64,000 nucleotides of DNA from Endomychus coccineus (Eukaryota > Arthropoda > Insecta > Coleoptera > Endomychidae). A program made the position numbers and the translations under genes. The DNA lies in the NCBI GenBank assembly GCA_958510875.1, contig OY294067.1:254821736-254885735 (forward strand). The letters are read 5' to 3'. Below, piece by piece: positions 11,864 to 25,400 of the stretch. How positions within the stretch are numbered: the first letter of the stretch is position 1; every line of letters starts with the position of its first letter. The notes under the pieces are model-generated. The model did no database searches and was not told where the DNA came from. It saw only the letters and a list, made by a program, of their open reading frames with translations.

Positions 11864-12930
11864 CACGGTATAGGAAAGGGTGGTAGTGCATCTACATTTA
11901 TGAAAATGAAGCGATTATCGGACCGATTCGTGTAGACTCCACAAGGTGGCGTTACTATCGGGACCCGCATCTTCCAATGTTTTAATGGGAGAGGATTGCT
12001 GGTAGCATATGTAAACTCAGAAGTCTCTAGCGCTTCAGACTCCGGGATTTTCACTTGGCCTATCGAAATAAGAAGGTTCGAATTGTATAAAAACACAATT
12101 GCATGAACGCCAGACGTCCTATGTAATTAGCTACGAACGAAATCATTTTGACATATGCCTCGAGGAGCTCGCTGCGCGTAAGTTAGAGCTTATACATTTT
12201 ACCTCGATCTTGTTAATTTGGGGCCGTTTTGTGCCCTGTGCGTCTGGTGCCAGTTGTAATGAAATGTTTTCGGCTATGGGCCGCTAGCTTTTACCCGCTT
12301 CGTGTATATTTTAGTCGCAAGAAAATTCCCTTTGCTACGTCGCACGTTAGACGAGCGTAGCTGAGACCTGAGAGTACCTGCTTCTATTGTAATTGAATTT
12401 TCCTATTTAAACGGAATTTTTGGAAAAAAGTAGGGCCGTCGGGTGCATATCGCGACTAAATATAACTACATGGAGCGAAAACGGTACGCAAAAAGCCCTC
12501 GTAAAGAAGTTCTATGTTCCTAACTTTTGCACTCTTCCAACTCGCGAGCTACGGGCTTCTCACGTGAACGTCATTCCATTTATCGAAAATTAACTATTTT
12601 CAAACCGTTTTCGACCCGGTTTGTGGCTATCCCGACCTTTTAAAAGGTTTAAAGTTAACATTTCGACAATTTTTATTACTATATTAATTTGTAGTTCATT
12701 ATTGTTTTACAGCTGAAATAAATAGGTATGAAATTTGTAGGTTATTGATGACGTCAGTGTGACAGTGACATAATTATTTCAAAAGTAAAGTAAGACATCC
12801 CGGTACATAGCGTAGGTTCGGGACCCGATCGTAGCGACGCCGTGCGGATTTCTAACGCACCGGGAAGGTAAAAGACTCCTACCACGTATTAAAGTATACG
12901 AGATGCACTACCAGCCTATCCTATACCGTG
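11864..12930. mobile_element. Non-autonomous TIR element adjoining DD41D element 1
   Basis: Starts CACGGTATAGGAAAGGGTGG (11864) and ends with the inverse, 30 bp with two mismatches, at 12901-12930. GGATTAAG-like sequence lies just outside both ends. The 1067-bp interior is GC-richer than its surroundings (12100-12560) and has no transposase similarity. Superfamily unknown. Confidence 0.65.
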
Positions 12931-13928
12931 GGATTAAGGTTAGTGTTGGTATATTTCAAAATATATGTAGGTAATGTCTATTTAATTACTTTCTGTCTGT
13001 TGTGATTTTGAAGGATTATGTTAAATCAAAGCTACATATTATACTGTAAGGGTATATTTTACAGCTGAAATGTTCACTTATTATTGAGATTATTTGTAGT
13101 TATATGTACGTTTAACGTATAGTTTCATTTCTGATGCAGAATACACATTTTAATGTAAGTTGTTCATAATATAAATATATTCTTTTTTCGAAAATTTTAG
13201 TTTCTTTTTAAAACCCGTTTTTAATTTTCCAAATGATTTCCTGACGACCTCTTATAATCAGTTTTAAGTGACAAGCACAATTTATTGGCGGATGATGAAC
13301 CTATCTTAAAACTAAACATTTCCCTTGAAATATACATTTCATTTTATAAGTTTTCTTTATATTGAATCATTCATTTTGGTATTAAATTTTTTATCTAGGT
13401 ATGTTCAAGCAATTTCTAAGTAATTTTAGTTAGAACATCAGCCTATAATTTATCTATGTAACTAGTTGCTTACTATTATATAACGGGGTTTCAAGGTATA
13501 TAGGATATAAACAAGTGATTTTATATAGCTTGAAAACTGTTCTATAACCTCAAGATTTCTGTTAACTTGATGCAACTGATACTTGGCGCGATTAGCTGAG
13601 TGTATTGATGTTGAGATCCAAAACATAAATTCTGGGGAAGATAATACAACTAGAAAATTGTCTTCGAACACATTGACAGAGCTGCCGAATCTTCAAAGCA
13701 ATTCGCCCAATATTTGTCATATTAAATGGTACGAATTCTGAATGCCTACATCTTCCATTCCGAATTCGACATCTTACCTCCATTTTATAGGTTCTAAAGC
13801 GCGAATGAAGACGCTGCGAAGATTGAGCAGCCAGCTTTATTGAGAAGAAAAGAATAAAATTTTACCTCATTTCCAAATTCGTATAAAAATATTTAGCAAG
13901 AAGTAGAAGATTCTCTTTGCCTGCAGAC
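12931..13928. other. Gene-less stretch
   Basis: AT-rich, with no recognised coding sequence, RNA gene or repeat. The last 8 bases are the left target duplication of the hAT element. Confidence 0.3.
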
Positions 13929-15527
13929 CAGTGGCGGCTCGTGAACTTTTTAAGAGAGGAGGCTGGACATAAAACGTTTTTGTAAAAATATAATCTATTC
14001 AGCCAATAAATTCAACCTTTGCACAGCGACCGTACCAGCTACTTCAGTGACAAAATTAATTGTTGCCAAGCAAAAACCAACGTGGAGGTGTAGAATTTCT
14101 CTTGGCAAAACATTTATTTGTTCGTTTTTTTTTTGCTTTGGATTTTTGATATTTTTTCTTTTTTTTTTGAAATTTTTGATATTTTGTTTTTTTTAATTGT
14201 TTTTATTAACTTTTTTTATATATTAACGGAATTCTACGGTCTTTAGTTTGCGAAAAATGATCTATAATAATATCATAAAATGTATCATTTTGTTTTAAGT
14301 GTTTTACTAAATCTTTTTCAATAGATATCAAACTAACATTGTATAGACGATTTTGGCCCATTGTATTTCGCATGTAAGTTTTAATTCGTTTGAGAGTAGA
14401 AAATGATCTCTCCACCGATTCCGACGTGACAGGAATGGTGACTGTCAAACAAAGTAGTTTTAAGACTGGGGTAAAACTTGTTGCAAATCATTGTCTATCA
14501 TATATTTTATCATATCGGCGTGAATGTCGTACTGGCCTAAAATATCTCTATCCGAGTAGGTATATAACTCATAATTCATTGTGCAGTGCTATTTTATCAA
14601 AAAATTTATATTTTAGAACTTTAGAAGTTATCTAAAAGTGTGTTGGGAAATTCGTCAAGTCGAAAAACTTCAATTCATGTAAATCGGAAAATCGAATCTC
14701 AATTTGACCTTTAATAGTATCTAAAATTTCATAAAAAAAGTTGTTTATAATGTATTTTCTTGTCTACCAAATTATATGTTTTCCTCCTTTAACAATATTC
14801 TGTTTACCGGTTAATTTAAACTTAATACTCGATGTAATATGTTCCTGCGATTTTTCATGTCTGTCTATACCACGAAATAAATTTTTCAAATCATCATAAC
14901 CCGAGTGCCCCCAACATAAAGTTGTATCAGATGTAAATAGCAAGCAATATAATTTATTGTGTATTTCGATTTTGAAACATACCTGTCATCACTAATCCTT
15001 TCAAATCCGGTAAAGGCCGTTTATTAAAAAAAAACACTTTTCTGTAATATGTTGTTAATCCACTAAATGGAAGTCAGCAACTGCACATTTTAACGTTAAA
15101 TAACTCACGGAACAGATAAATTATAACGTAACCTTACTTCGCATCGCGAAACAAAAACAATAACTGACGGATAACGTGTCTCGTGTCGCCGGCTCGCAGG
15201 GCAGGAAGTAATCGTATTTCGAGCGAGTGCGAACGAGAAGCTAGCCTCCAGAGAATGTTGCCATATCCGCTGTTTTACCCTATTTGGCATTCGATCTGGT
15301 TGGAAAAACGGCAACTGTGTTGACCACACGTATTTAGCGTTTGAGATATATAGAGAATCTAGCCTCTGGCCACTGTTGCCAGATTAAAAATAACTACTGA
15401 GAACGGGGAATTAATTGTAAAATTTAAAGAATTATCAGAGAAACAGGAAATAAAATGGAGAATGATCATTAAGATAAATTGGTGAGGAGGCTGAGCCTCC
15501 TTAGCCTCCTTCGAGGAGCCGCCACTG
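13929..15527 (-). mobile_element. hAT transposon with perfect 8-bp target duplication
   Basis: The element starts CAGTGGCGGCTC and ends GAGCCGCCACTG, a 12-bp perfect inverted repeat. It is flanked on both sides by CTGCAGAC (13921-13928 and 15528-15535). An 8-bp duplication and CAGTGG-type termini are hAT hallmarks. The 1599-bp length is short for an autonomous element, and only the transposase C-terminus remains. Confidence 0.93.
14206..14448 (-). pseudogene. hAT transposase C-terminal dimerisation domain
   Basis: The - strand frame reads TSESVERSFSTLKRIKTYMR and RLYNVSLISIEKDL, the conserved hAT family dimerisation region near the C-terminus (SVERSFS, KTYMRNTM). Only about 80 residues remain. 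The catalytic RNase H-like core and zinc finger are absent, so the copy cannot mobilise itself. Confidence 0.85.
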
Positions 15528-15535
15528 CTGCAGAC

Positions 15536-16374
15536 ATCCGGTCTCATACATGAAATACGGTCATTTCCATCAGATTGAAATTTTTTAAATGCTGGTACCT
15601 ACAACAGGGAGAGGTTCAGTATATCCCGTGTACTATGCCGAGGTTACGTCAGGCGTAAGTGTTTTCAATTCCACTGATTGAAAGTGAATTTAACCTATCT
15701 TTGGACTCTGTATATTGTTCAGTAAATATTGAACCATCGTATTTCAAACAAGCATCCTTTTGAAATTTTATGAAAGGACTGTCGCACGCTTTTAACAGAG
15801 CTGCGGTTAAAGAAATTCACGAATCCTTTCACATAGACAATTATATTGAATACTAGAGTGGATGTAGAAATGAAACGTGTACTGTATTTGTGGAGATAAT
15901 GTAGGGTTGGAAGAGTGCCTCACTTGAATTTCAGTGTGGACAATCTGGATTCCAAAATATTGTAAGTGGTGACGTGCAATTGGAATTGGAATATGGTGTT
16001 TGAAAGGAGTTTATGCCTGGAATATATGTTAAACTCATTACGATTTAATGATTTAAATAATAAACACAAATTATAACTTGGGTGCAACAAAGATATGATT
16101 CCTTATAAATACTTTTGACATAATAATTAGGGGTTGAATTAGAAATTACGATGTTTGTGATTGTGATAGGTTTTGCAAAATATGTTTTCAATAATATTAA
16201 TACATAATTGGTGAATTATCGTTACTCAATATGTCCATTTTCTTATTTGAAACTATTTTATTATTATTTATAATTTCTATAACATTTTTCGTAATATCCT
16301 AGGCACTGGGTAAATCCTTTAGCGTAATTTGGAACTTATTTAGTATTAATAAACGACTACAAAGGACAATTCTT
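15536..16374. other. Gene-less stretch before the satellite
   Basis: No exon or repeat recognised. From about 16375 the sequence becomes homologous to 880-1020. Confidence 0.3.
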
Positions 16375-16436
16375 CGTTCCACTTAGTGATAATGAGAATC
16401 AAAACTGAATGAGATGAATAATTTCAGTATCAGTAT

Positions 16437-19400
16437 TTATCCTTATCCTCCTTATCGTGAGTGGCAATACACAAAACAAAAACAATATTTAGATGATTAT
16501 CCATGTGGTCTAGCTCCAGTAGTTGTAGTTCCTTACCTCCACACAACTTGAGATCCTCAATAGAGGGTCAACCCCGACCTATTTCATGCCTAGAAGACAG
16601 GAGGTTATAGATCTGCGCTTTGCTTTAGGGCAATGGAGATTCAGATATTGAATTGGAAAGGGTCTTTTGAAGTGTCCCTATCTAACGAGATTGAAAGTTA
16701 CAGAATCCAAGGACTACCAACTGGAACCTCTATAGAAAGGAATCTTCCCTGTTGTCCTTCAGGAGCTTTTATCCTTATCCTCCTTTTCGTGAATGGCAAT
16801 ACACAAAACAAGAACAATATTCAGATGATTATCCATGTGGTCTAGCTCCAGTAGTTGTAGTTCCTTACCTCCACACAACTTGAGATCCTCAATAGAGGGT
16901 CAACCCCGACCCATTTCATGCCTAGAAAACAGGAGGTTATACATCTGACGCTTTGCTTTAGGGCAATGGAGATTCAGGTATTGAATTGGAAAGGGTCTTT
17001 TGAAGTGTCCCTATCTAACGAGATTGAAAGTTACAGAACCCAAGGACTACCAACTGGAACCTCTATAGAAAGGAATCTTCCCTGTTCTCTTTCAGGAGTA
17101 ATTATCCTTATCCTACTTTTCGTGAGTGGCAATACACAAAACAAAAACAATATTCAGATGATTATCCATGTGGTCTAGCTCCAGTAGTTGTAGTTCCTTA
17201 CCTCCACACAACTTGAGATCCTCAATAGAGGGTCAACCCCGACCTATTTCATGCCTAGAAAACAGGAGGTTATACATCTGACGCTTTGCTTTAGGGCAAT
17301 GGAGATTCCGATATTGAATTGGGAAGGGTCTTTTGAAGTGTCCCTATCTAACGAGATTGAAAGTTACAGAATCCAAGGACTACCAACTGGAACCTCTATA
17401 GAAAGGAATCTTCCCTGTTGTCCTTCAGGAGCTTTTATCCTTATCCTCCTTTTCGTGAATGGCAATACACAAAACAAGAACAATATTCAGATGATTATCC
17501 ATGTGGTCTAGCTCCAGTAGTTGTAGTTCCTTACCTCCACACAACTTGAGATCCTCAATAGAGGGTCAACCCCGACCCATTTCATGCCTAGAAAACAGGA
17601 GGTTATACATCTGACGCTTTGCTTTAGGGCAATGGAGATTCAGGTATTGAATTGGAAAGGGTCTTTTGAAGTGTCCCTATCTAACGAGATTGAAAGTTAC
17701 AGAATCCAAGGACTACCAACTGGAACCTCTATAGAAAGGAATCTTCCCTGTTGTCCTTCAGGAGCTTTTATCCTTATCCTCCTTTTCGTGAATGGCAATA
17801 CACAAAACAAGAACAATATTCAGATGATTATCCATGTGGTCTAGCTCCAGTAGTTGTAGTTCCTTACCTCCACACAACTTGAGATCCTCAATAGAGGGTC
17901 AACCCCGACCCATTTCATGCCTAGAAAACAGGAGGTTATACATCTGACGCTTTGCTTTAGGGCAATGGAGATTCAGGTATTGAATTGGAAAGGGTCTTTT
18001 GAAGTGTCCCTATCTAACGAGATTGAAAGTTACAGAATCCAAGGACTACCAACTGGAACCTCTATAGAAAGGAATCTTCCCTGTTCTCCTTCAGGAGCTT
18101 TTATCCTTATCCTTCTTTTCGTGAATGGCAATACACAAAACAAGAACAATATTCAGATGATTATCCATGTGGTCTAGCTCCAGTAGTTGTAGTTCCTTAC
18201 CTCCACACAACTTGAGATCCTCAATAGAGGGTCAACCCCGACCCATTTCATGCCTAGAAAACAGGAGGTTATACATCTGACGCTTTGCTTTAGGGCAATG
18301 GAGATTCAGGTATTGAATTGGAAAGGGTCTTTTGAAGTGTCCCTATCTAACAAGATTGAAAGTTACAGAACCCAAGGACTACCAACTGGAACCTCTATAG
18401 AAAGGAATCTTCCCTGTTCTCCTTCAGGAGCTTTTATCCTTATCCTTCTTTTCGTGAATGGCAATACACAGAACAAGAACAATATTCAGATGATTATCCA
18501 TGTGATCTAGCTCCAGTGATTGTAGTTCCTTACCTCCACACAACTTGAGATCCTCAATAGAGGGTCAACCCCGACCCATTTCATGCCTAGAAAACAGGAG
18601 GTTATACATCTGACGCTTTGCTTTAGGGCAATGGAGATTCAGGTATTGAATTGGAAAGGGTCTTTTGAAGTGTCCCTATCTAACGAGATTGAAAGTTACA
18701 GAACCCAAGGACTACCAACTGGAACCTCTATAGAAAGGAATCTTCCCTGTTCTCCTTCAGGAGCTTTTATCCTTATCCTTCTTTTCGTGAATGGCAATAC
18801 ACAAAACAAGAACAATATTCAGATGATTATCCATGTGGTCTAGCTCCAGTAGTTGTAGTTCCTTACCTCCACACAACTTGAGATCCTCAATAGAGGGTCA
18901 ACCCCGACCCATTTCATGCCTAGAAAACAGGAGGTTATACATCTGACGCTTTGCTTTAGGGCAATGGAGATTCAGGTATTGAATTGGAAAGGGTCTTTTG
19001 AAGTGTCCCTATCTAACAAGATTGAAAGTTACAGAACCCAAGGACTACCAACTGGAACCTCTATAGAAAGGAATCTTCCCTGTTCTCCTTCAGGAGCTTT
19101 TATCCTTATCCTTCTTTTCGTGAATGGCAATACACAAAACAAGAACAATATTCAGATGATTATCCATGTGGTCTAGCTCCAGTAGTTGTAGTTCCTTACC
19201 TCCACACAACTTGAGATCCTCAATAGAGGGTCAACCCCGACCCATTTCATGCCTAGAAAACAGGAGGTTATACATCTGACGCTTTGCTTTAGGGCAATGG
19301 AGATTCAGGTATTGAATTGGAAAGGGTCTTTTGAAGTGTCCCTATCTAACGAGATTGAAAGTTACAGAACCCAAGGACTACCAACTGGAACCTCTATAGA

Positions 19401-22400
19401 AAGGAATCTTCCCTGTTCTCCTTCAGGAGCTTTTATCCTTATCCTTCTTTTCGTGAATGGCAATACACAAAACAAGAACAATATTCAGATGATTATCCAT
19501 GTGGTCTAGCTCCAGTAGTTGTAGTTCCTTACCTCCACACAACTTGAGATCCTCAATAGAGGGTCAACCCCGACCCATTTCATGCCTAGAAAACAGGAGG
19601 TTATACATCTGACGCTTTGCTTTAGGGCAATGGAGATTCAGGTATTGAATTGGAAAGGGTCTTTTGAAGTGTCCCTATCTAACGAGATTGAAAGTTACAG
19701 AACCCAAGGACTACCAACTGGAACCTCTATAGAAAGGAATCTTCCCTGTTCTCCTTCAGGAGCTTTTATCCTTATCCTTCTTTTCGTGAATGGCAATACA
19801 CAAAACAAGAACAACATTCAGATGATTATCCATGTGGTCTAGCTCCAGTAGTTGTAGTTCCTTACCTCCACACAACTTGAGATCCTCAATAGAGGGTCAA
19901 CCCCGACCCATTTCATGCCTAGAAAACAGGAGGTTATACATCTGACGCTTTGCTTTAGGGCAATGGAGATTCAGGTATTGAATTGGAAAGGGTCTTTTGA
20001 AGTGTCCCTATCTAACGAGATTGAAAGTTACAGAACCCAAGGACTACCAACTGGAACCTCTATAGAAAGGAATCTTCCCTGTTCTCCTTCAGGAGCTTTT
20101 ATCCTTATCCTTCTTTTCGTGAATGGCAATACACAAAACAAGAACAATATTCAGATGATTATCCATGTGGTCTAGCTCCAGTAGTTGTAGTTCCTTACCT
20201 CCACACAACTTGAGATCCTCAATAGAGGGTCAACCCCGACCCATTTCATGCCTAGAAAACAGGAGGTTATACATCTGACGCTTTGCTTTAGGGCAATGGA
20301 GATTCAGGTATTGAATTGGAAAGGGTCTTTTGAAGTGTCCCTATCTAACGAGATTGAAAGTTACAGAACCCAAGGACTACCAACTGGAACCTCTATAGAA
20401 AGGAATCTTCCCTGTTCTCCTTCAGGAGCTTTTATCCTTATCCTTCTTTTCGTGAATGGCAATACACAAAACAAGAACAATATTCAGATGATTATCCATG
20501 TGGTCTAGCTCCAGTAGTTGTACTTCCTTACCTCCACACAACTTGAGATCCTCAATAGAGGGTCAACCCCGACCCATTTCATGCCTAGAAAACAGGAGGT
20601 TATACATCTGACGCTTTGCTTTAGGGCAATGGAGATTCAGGTATTGAATTGGAAAGGGTCTTTTGAAGTGTCCCTATCTAACGAGATTGAAAGTTACAGA
20701 ACCCAAGGACTACCAACTGGAACCTCTATAGAAAGGAATCTTCCCTGTTCTCCTTCAGGAGCTTTTATCCTTATCCTTCTTTTCGTGAATGGCAATACAC
20801 AAAACAAGAACAATATTCAGATGATTATCCATGTGGTGTAGCTCCAGTAGTTGTAGTTCCTTACCTCACACAACTTGAGATCCTCAATAGAGGGTCAACC
20901 CCGACCCATTTCATGCCTAGAAAACAGGAGGTTATACATCTGACGCTTTGCTTTAGGGCAATGGAGATTCAGGTATTGAATTGGAAAGGGTCTTTTGAAG
21001 TGTCCCTATCTAACGAGATTGAAAGTTACAGAACCCAAGGACTACCAACTGGAACCTCTATAGAAAGGAATCTTCCCTGTTCTCCTTCAGGAGCTTTTAT
21101 CCTTATCCTTCTTTTCGTGAATGGCAATACACAAAACAAGAACAATATTCAGATGATTATCCATGTGATCTAGCTCCAGTGATTGTAGTTCCTTACCTCC
21201 ACACAACTTGAGATCCTCAATAGAGGGTCAACCCCGACCCATTTCATGCCTAGAAAACAGGAGGTTATACATCTGACGCTTTGCTTTAGGGCAATGGAGA
21301 TTCAGGTATTGAATTGGAAAGGGTCTTTTGAAGTGTCCCTATCTAACGAGATTGAAAGTTACAGAACCCAAGGACTACCAACTGGAACCTCTATAGAAAG
21401 GAATCTTCCCTGTTCTCCTTCATGAGCTTTTATCCTTATCCTTCTTTTCGTGAATGGCAATACACAAAACAAGAACAATATTCAGATGATTATCCATGTG
21501 ATCTAGCTCCAGTGATTGTAGTTCCTTACCTCCACACAACTTGAGATCCTCAATAGAGGGTCAACCCCGACCCATTTCATGCCTAGAAAACAGGAGGTTA
21601 TACATCTGACGCTTTGCTTTAGGGCAATGGAGATTCAGGTATTGGATTGGAAAGGGTCTTTTGAAGTGTCCCTATCTAACGAGATTGAAAGTTACAGAAC
21701 CCAAGGACTACCAACTGGAACCTCTATAGAAAGGAATCTTCCCTGTTCTCCTTCAGGAGCTTTTATCCTTATCCTTCTTTTCGTGAATGGCAATACACAA
21801 AACAAGAACAATATTCAGATGATTATCCATGTGATCTAGCTCCAGTGATTGTAGTTCCTTACCTCCACACAACTTGAGATCCTCAATAGAGGGTCAACCC
21901 CGACCCATTTCATGCCTAGAAAACAGGAGGTTATACATCTGACGCTTTGCTTTAGGGCAATGGAGATTCAGGTATTGAATTGGAAAGGGTCTTTTGAAGT
22001 GTCCCTATCTAACGAGATTGAAAGTTACAGAACCCAAGGACTACCAACTGGAACCTCTATAGAAAGGAATCTTCCCTGTTCTCCTTCAGGAGCTTTTATC
22101 CTTATCCTTCTTTTCGTGAATGGCAATACACAAAACAAGAACAATATTCAGATGATTATCCATGTGATCTAGCTCCAGTGATTGTAGTTCCTTACCTCCA
22201 CACAACTTGAGATCCTCAATAGAGGGTCAACCCCGACCCATTTCATGCCTAGAAAACAGGAGGTTATACATCTGACGCTTTGCTTTAGGGCAATGGAGAT
22301 TCAGGTATTGAATTGGAAAGGGTCTTTTGAAGTGTCCCTATCTAACGAGATTGAAAGTTACAGAACCCAAGGACTACCAACTGGAACCTCTATAGAAAGG

Positions 22401-25400
22401 AATCTTCCCTGTTCTCCTTCAGGAGCTTTTATCCTTATCCTTCTTTTCGTGAATGGCAATACACAAAACAAGAACAATATTCAGATGATTATCCATGTGA
22501 TCTAGCTCCAGTGATTGTAGTTCCTTACCTCCACACAACTTGAGATCCTCAATAGAGGGTCAACCCCGACCCATTTCATGCCTAGAAAACAGGAGGTTAT
22601 ACATCTGACGCTTTGCTTTAGGGCAATGGAGATTCAGGTATTGAATTGGAAAGGGTCTTTTGAAGTGTCCCTATCTAACGAGATTGAAAGTTACAGAACC
22701 CAAGCACTACCAACTGGAACCTCTATAGAAAGGAATCTTCCCTGTTCTCCTTCAGGAGCTTTTATCCTTATCCTTCTTTTCGTGAATGGCAATACACAAA
22801 ACAAGAACAATATTCAGATGATTATCCATGTGATCTAGCTCCAGTGATTGTAGTTCCTTACCTCCACACAACTTGAGATCCTCAATAGAGGGTCAACCCC
22901 GACCCATTTCATGCCTAGAAAACAGGAGGTTATACATCTGACGCTTTGCTTTAGGGCAATGGAGATTCAGGTATTGAATTGGAAAGGGTCTTTTGAAGTG
23001 TCCCTATCTAACGAGATTGAAAGTTACAGAACCCAAGGACTACCAACTGGAACCTCTATAGAAAGGAATCTTCCCTGTTCTCCTTCAGGAGCTTTTATCC
23101 TTATCCTTCTTTTCGTGAATGGCAATACACAAAACAAGAACAATATTCAGATGATTATCCATGTGATCTAGCTCCAGTGATTGTAGTTCCTTACCTCCAC
23201 ACAACTTGAGATCCTCAATAGAGGGTCAACCCCGACCCATTTCATGCCTAGAAAACAGGAGGTTATACATCTGACGCTTTGCTTTAGGGCAATGGAGATT
23301 CAGGTATTGAATTGGAAAGGGTCTTTTGAAGTGTCCCTATCTAACGAGATTGAAAGTTACAGAACCCAAGGACTACCAACTGGAACCTCTATAGAAAGGA
23401 ATCTTCCCTGTTCTCCTTCAGGAGCTTTTATCCTTATCCTTCTTTTCGTGAATGGCAATACACAAAACAAGAACAATATTCAGATGATTATCCATGTGAT
23501 CTAGCTCCAGTGATTGTAGTTCCTTACCTCCACACAACTTGAGATCCTCAATAGAGGGTCAACCCCGACCCATTTCATGCCTAGAAAACAGGAGGTTATA
23601 CATCTGACGCTTTGCTTTAGGGCAATGGAGATTCAGGTATTGAATTGGAAAGGGTCTTTTGAAGTGTCCCTATCTAACGAGATTGAAAGTTACAGAACCC
23701 AAGCACTACCAACTGGAACCTCTATAGAAAGGAATCTTCCCTGTTCTCCTTCAGGAGCTTTTATCCTTATCCTTCTTTTCGTGAATGGCAATACACAAAA
23801 CAAGAACAATATTCAGATGATTATCCATGTGATCTAGCTCCAGTGATTGTAGTTCCTTACCTCCACACAACTTGAGATCCTCAATAGAGGGTCAACCCCG
23901 ACCCATTTCATGCCTAGAAAACAGGAGGTTATACATCTGACGCTTTGCTTTAGGGCAATGGAGATTCAGGTATTGAATTGGAAAGGGTCTTTTGAAGTGT
24001 CCCTATCTAACGAGATTGAAAGTTACAGAACCCAAGGACTACCAACTGGAACCTCTATAGAAAGGAATCTTCCCTGTTCTCCTTCAGGAGCTTTTATCCT
24101 TATCCTTCTTTTCGTGAATGGCAATACACAAAACAAGAACAATATTCAGATGATTATCCATGTGATCTAGCTCCAGTGATTGTAGTTCCTTACCTCCACA
24201 CAACTTGAGATCCTCAATAGAGGGTCAACCCCGACCCATTTCATGCCTAGAAAACAGGAGGTTATACATCTGACGCTTTGCTTTAGGGCAATGGAGATTC
24301 AGGTATTGAATTGGAAAGGGTCTTTTGAAGTGTCCCTATCTAACGAGATTGAAAGTTACAGAACCCAAGGACTACCAACTGGAACCTCTATAGAAAGGAA
24401 TCTTCCCTGTTCTCCTTCAGGAGCTTTTATCCTTATCCTTCTTTTCGTGAATGGCAATACACAAAACAAGAACAATATTCAGATGATTATCCATGTGATC
24501 TAGCTCCAGTGATTGTAGTTCCTTACCTCCACACAACTTGAGATCCTCAATAGAGGGTCAACCCCGACCCATTTCATGCCTAGAAAACAGGAGGTTATAC
24601 ATCTGACGCTTTGCTTTAGGGCAATGGAGATTCAGGTATTGAATTGGAAAGGGTCTTTTGAAGTGTCCCTATCTAACGAGATTGAAAGTTACAGAACCCA
24701 AGGACTACCAACTGGAACCTCTATAGAAAGGAATCTTCCCTGTTCTCCTTCAGGAGCTTTTATCCTTATCCTTCTTTTCGTGAATGACAATACACAAAAC
24801 AAGAACAATATTCAGATGATTATCCATGTGGTCTAGCTCCAGTAGTTGTAGTTCCTTACCTCCACACAACTTGAGATCCTCAATAGAGGGTCAACCCCGA
24901 CCCATTTCATGCCTAGAAAACAGGAGGTTATACATCTGACGCTTTGCTTTAGGGCAATGGAGATTCAGGTATTGAATTGGAAAGGGTCTTTTGAAGTGTC
25001 CCTATCTAACGAGATTGAAAGTTACAGAATCCAAGGACTACCAACTGGAACCTCTATAGAAAGGAATCTTCCCTGTTGTCCTTCAGGAGCTTTTATCCTT
25101 ATCCTCCTTTTCGTGAATGGCAATACACAAAACAAGAACAATATTCAGATGATTATCCATGTGGTGTAGCTCCAGTAGTTGTAGTTCCTTACCTCCACAC
25201 AACTTGAGATCCTCAATAGAGGGCTTACCCCGACCCATTTCATGCCTAGAAAACAGGAGGTTATACATCTGACGCTTTGCTTTAGGGCAATGGAGATTCA
25301 GGTATTGAATTGGAAAGGGTCTTTTGAAGTGTCCCTATCTAACGAGATTGAAAGTTACAGAACCCAAGGACTACCAACTGGAACCTCTATAGAAAGGAAT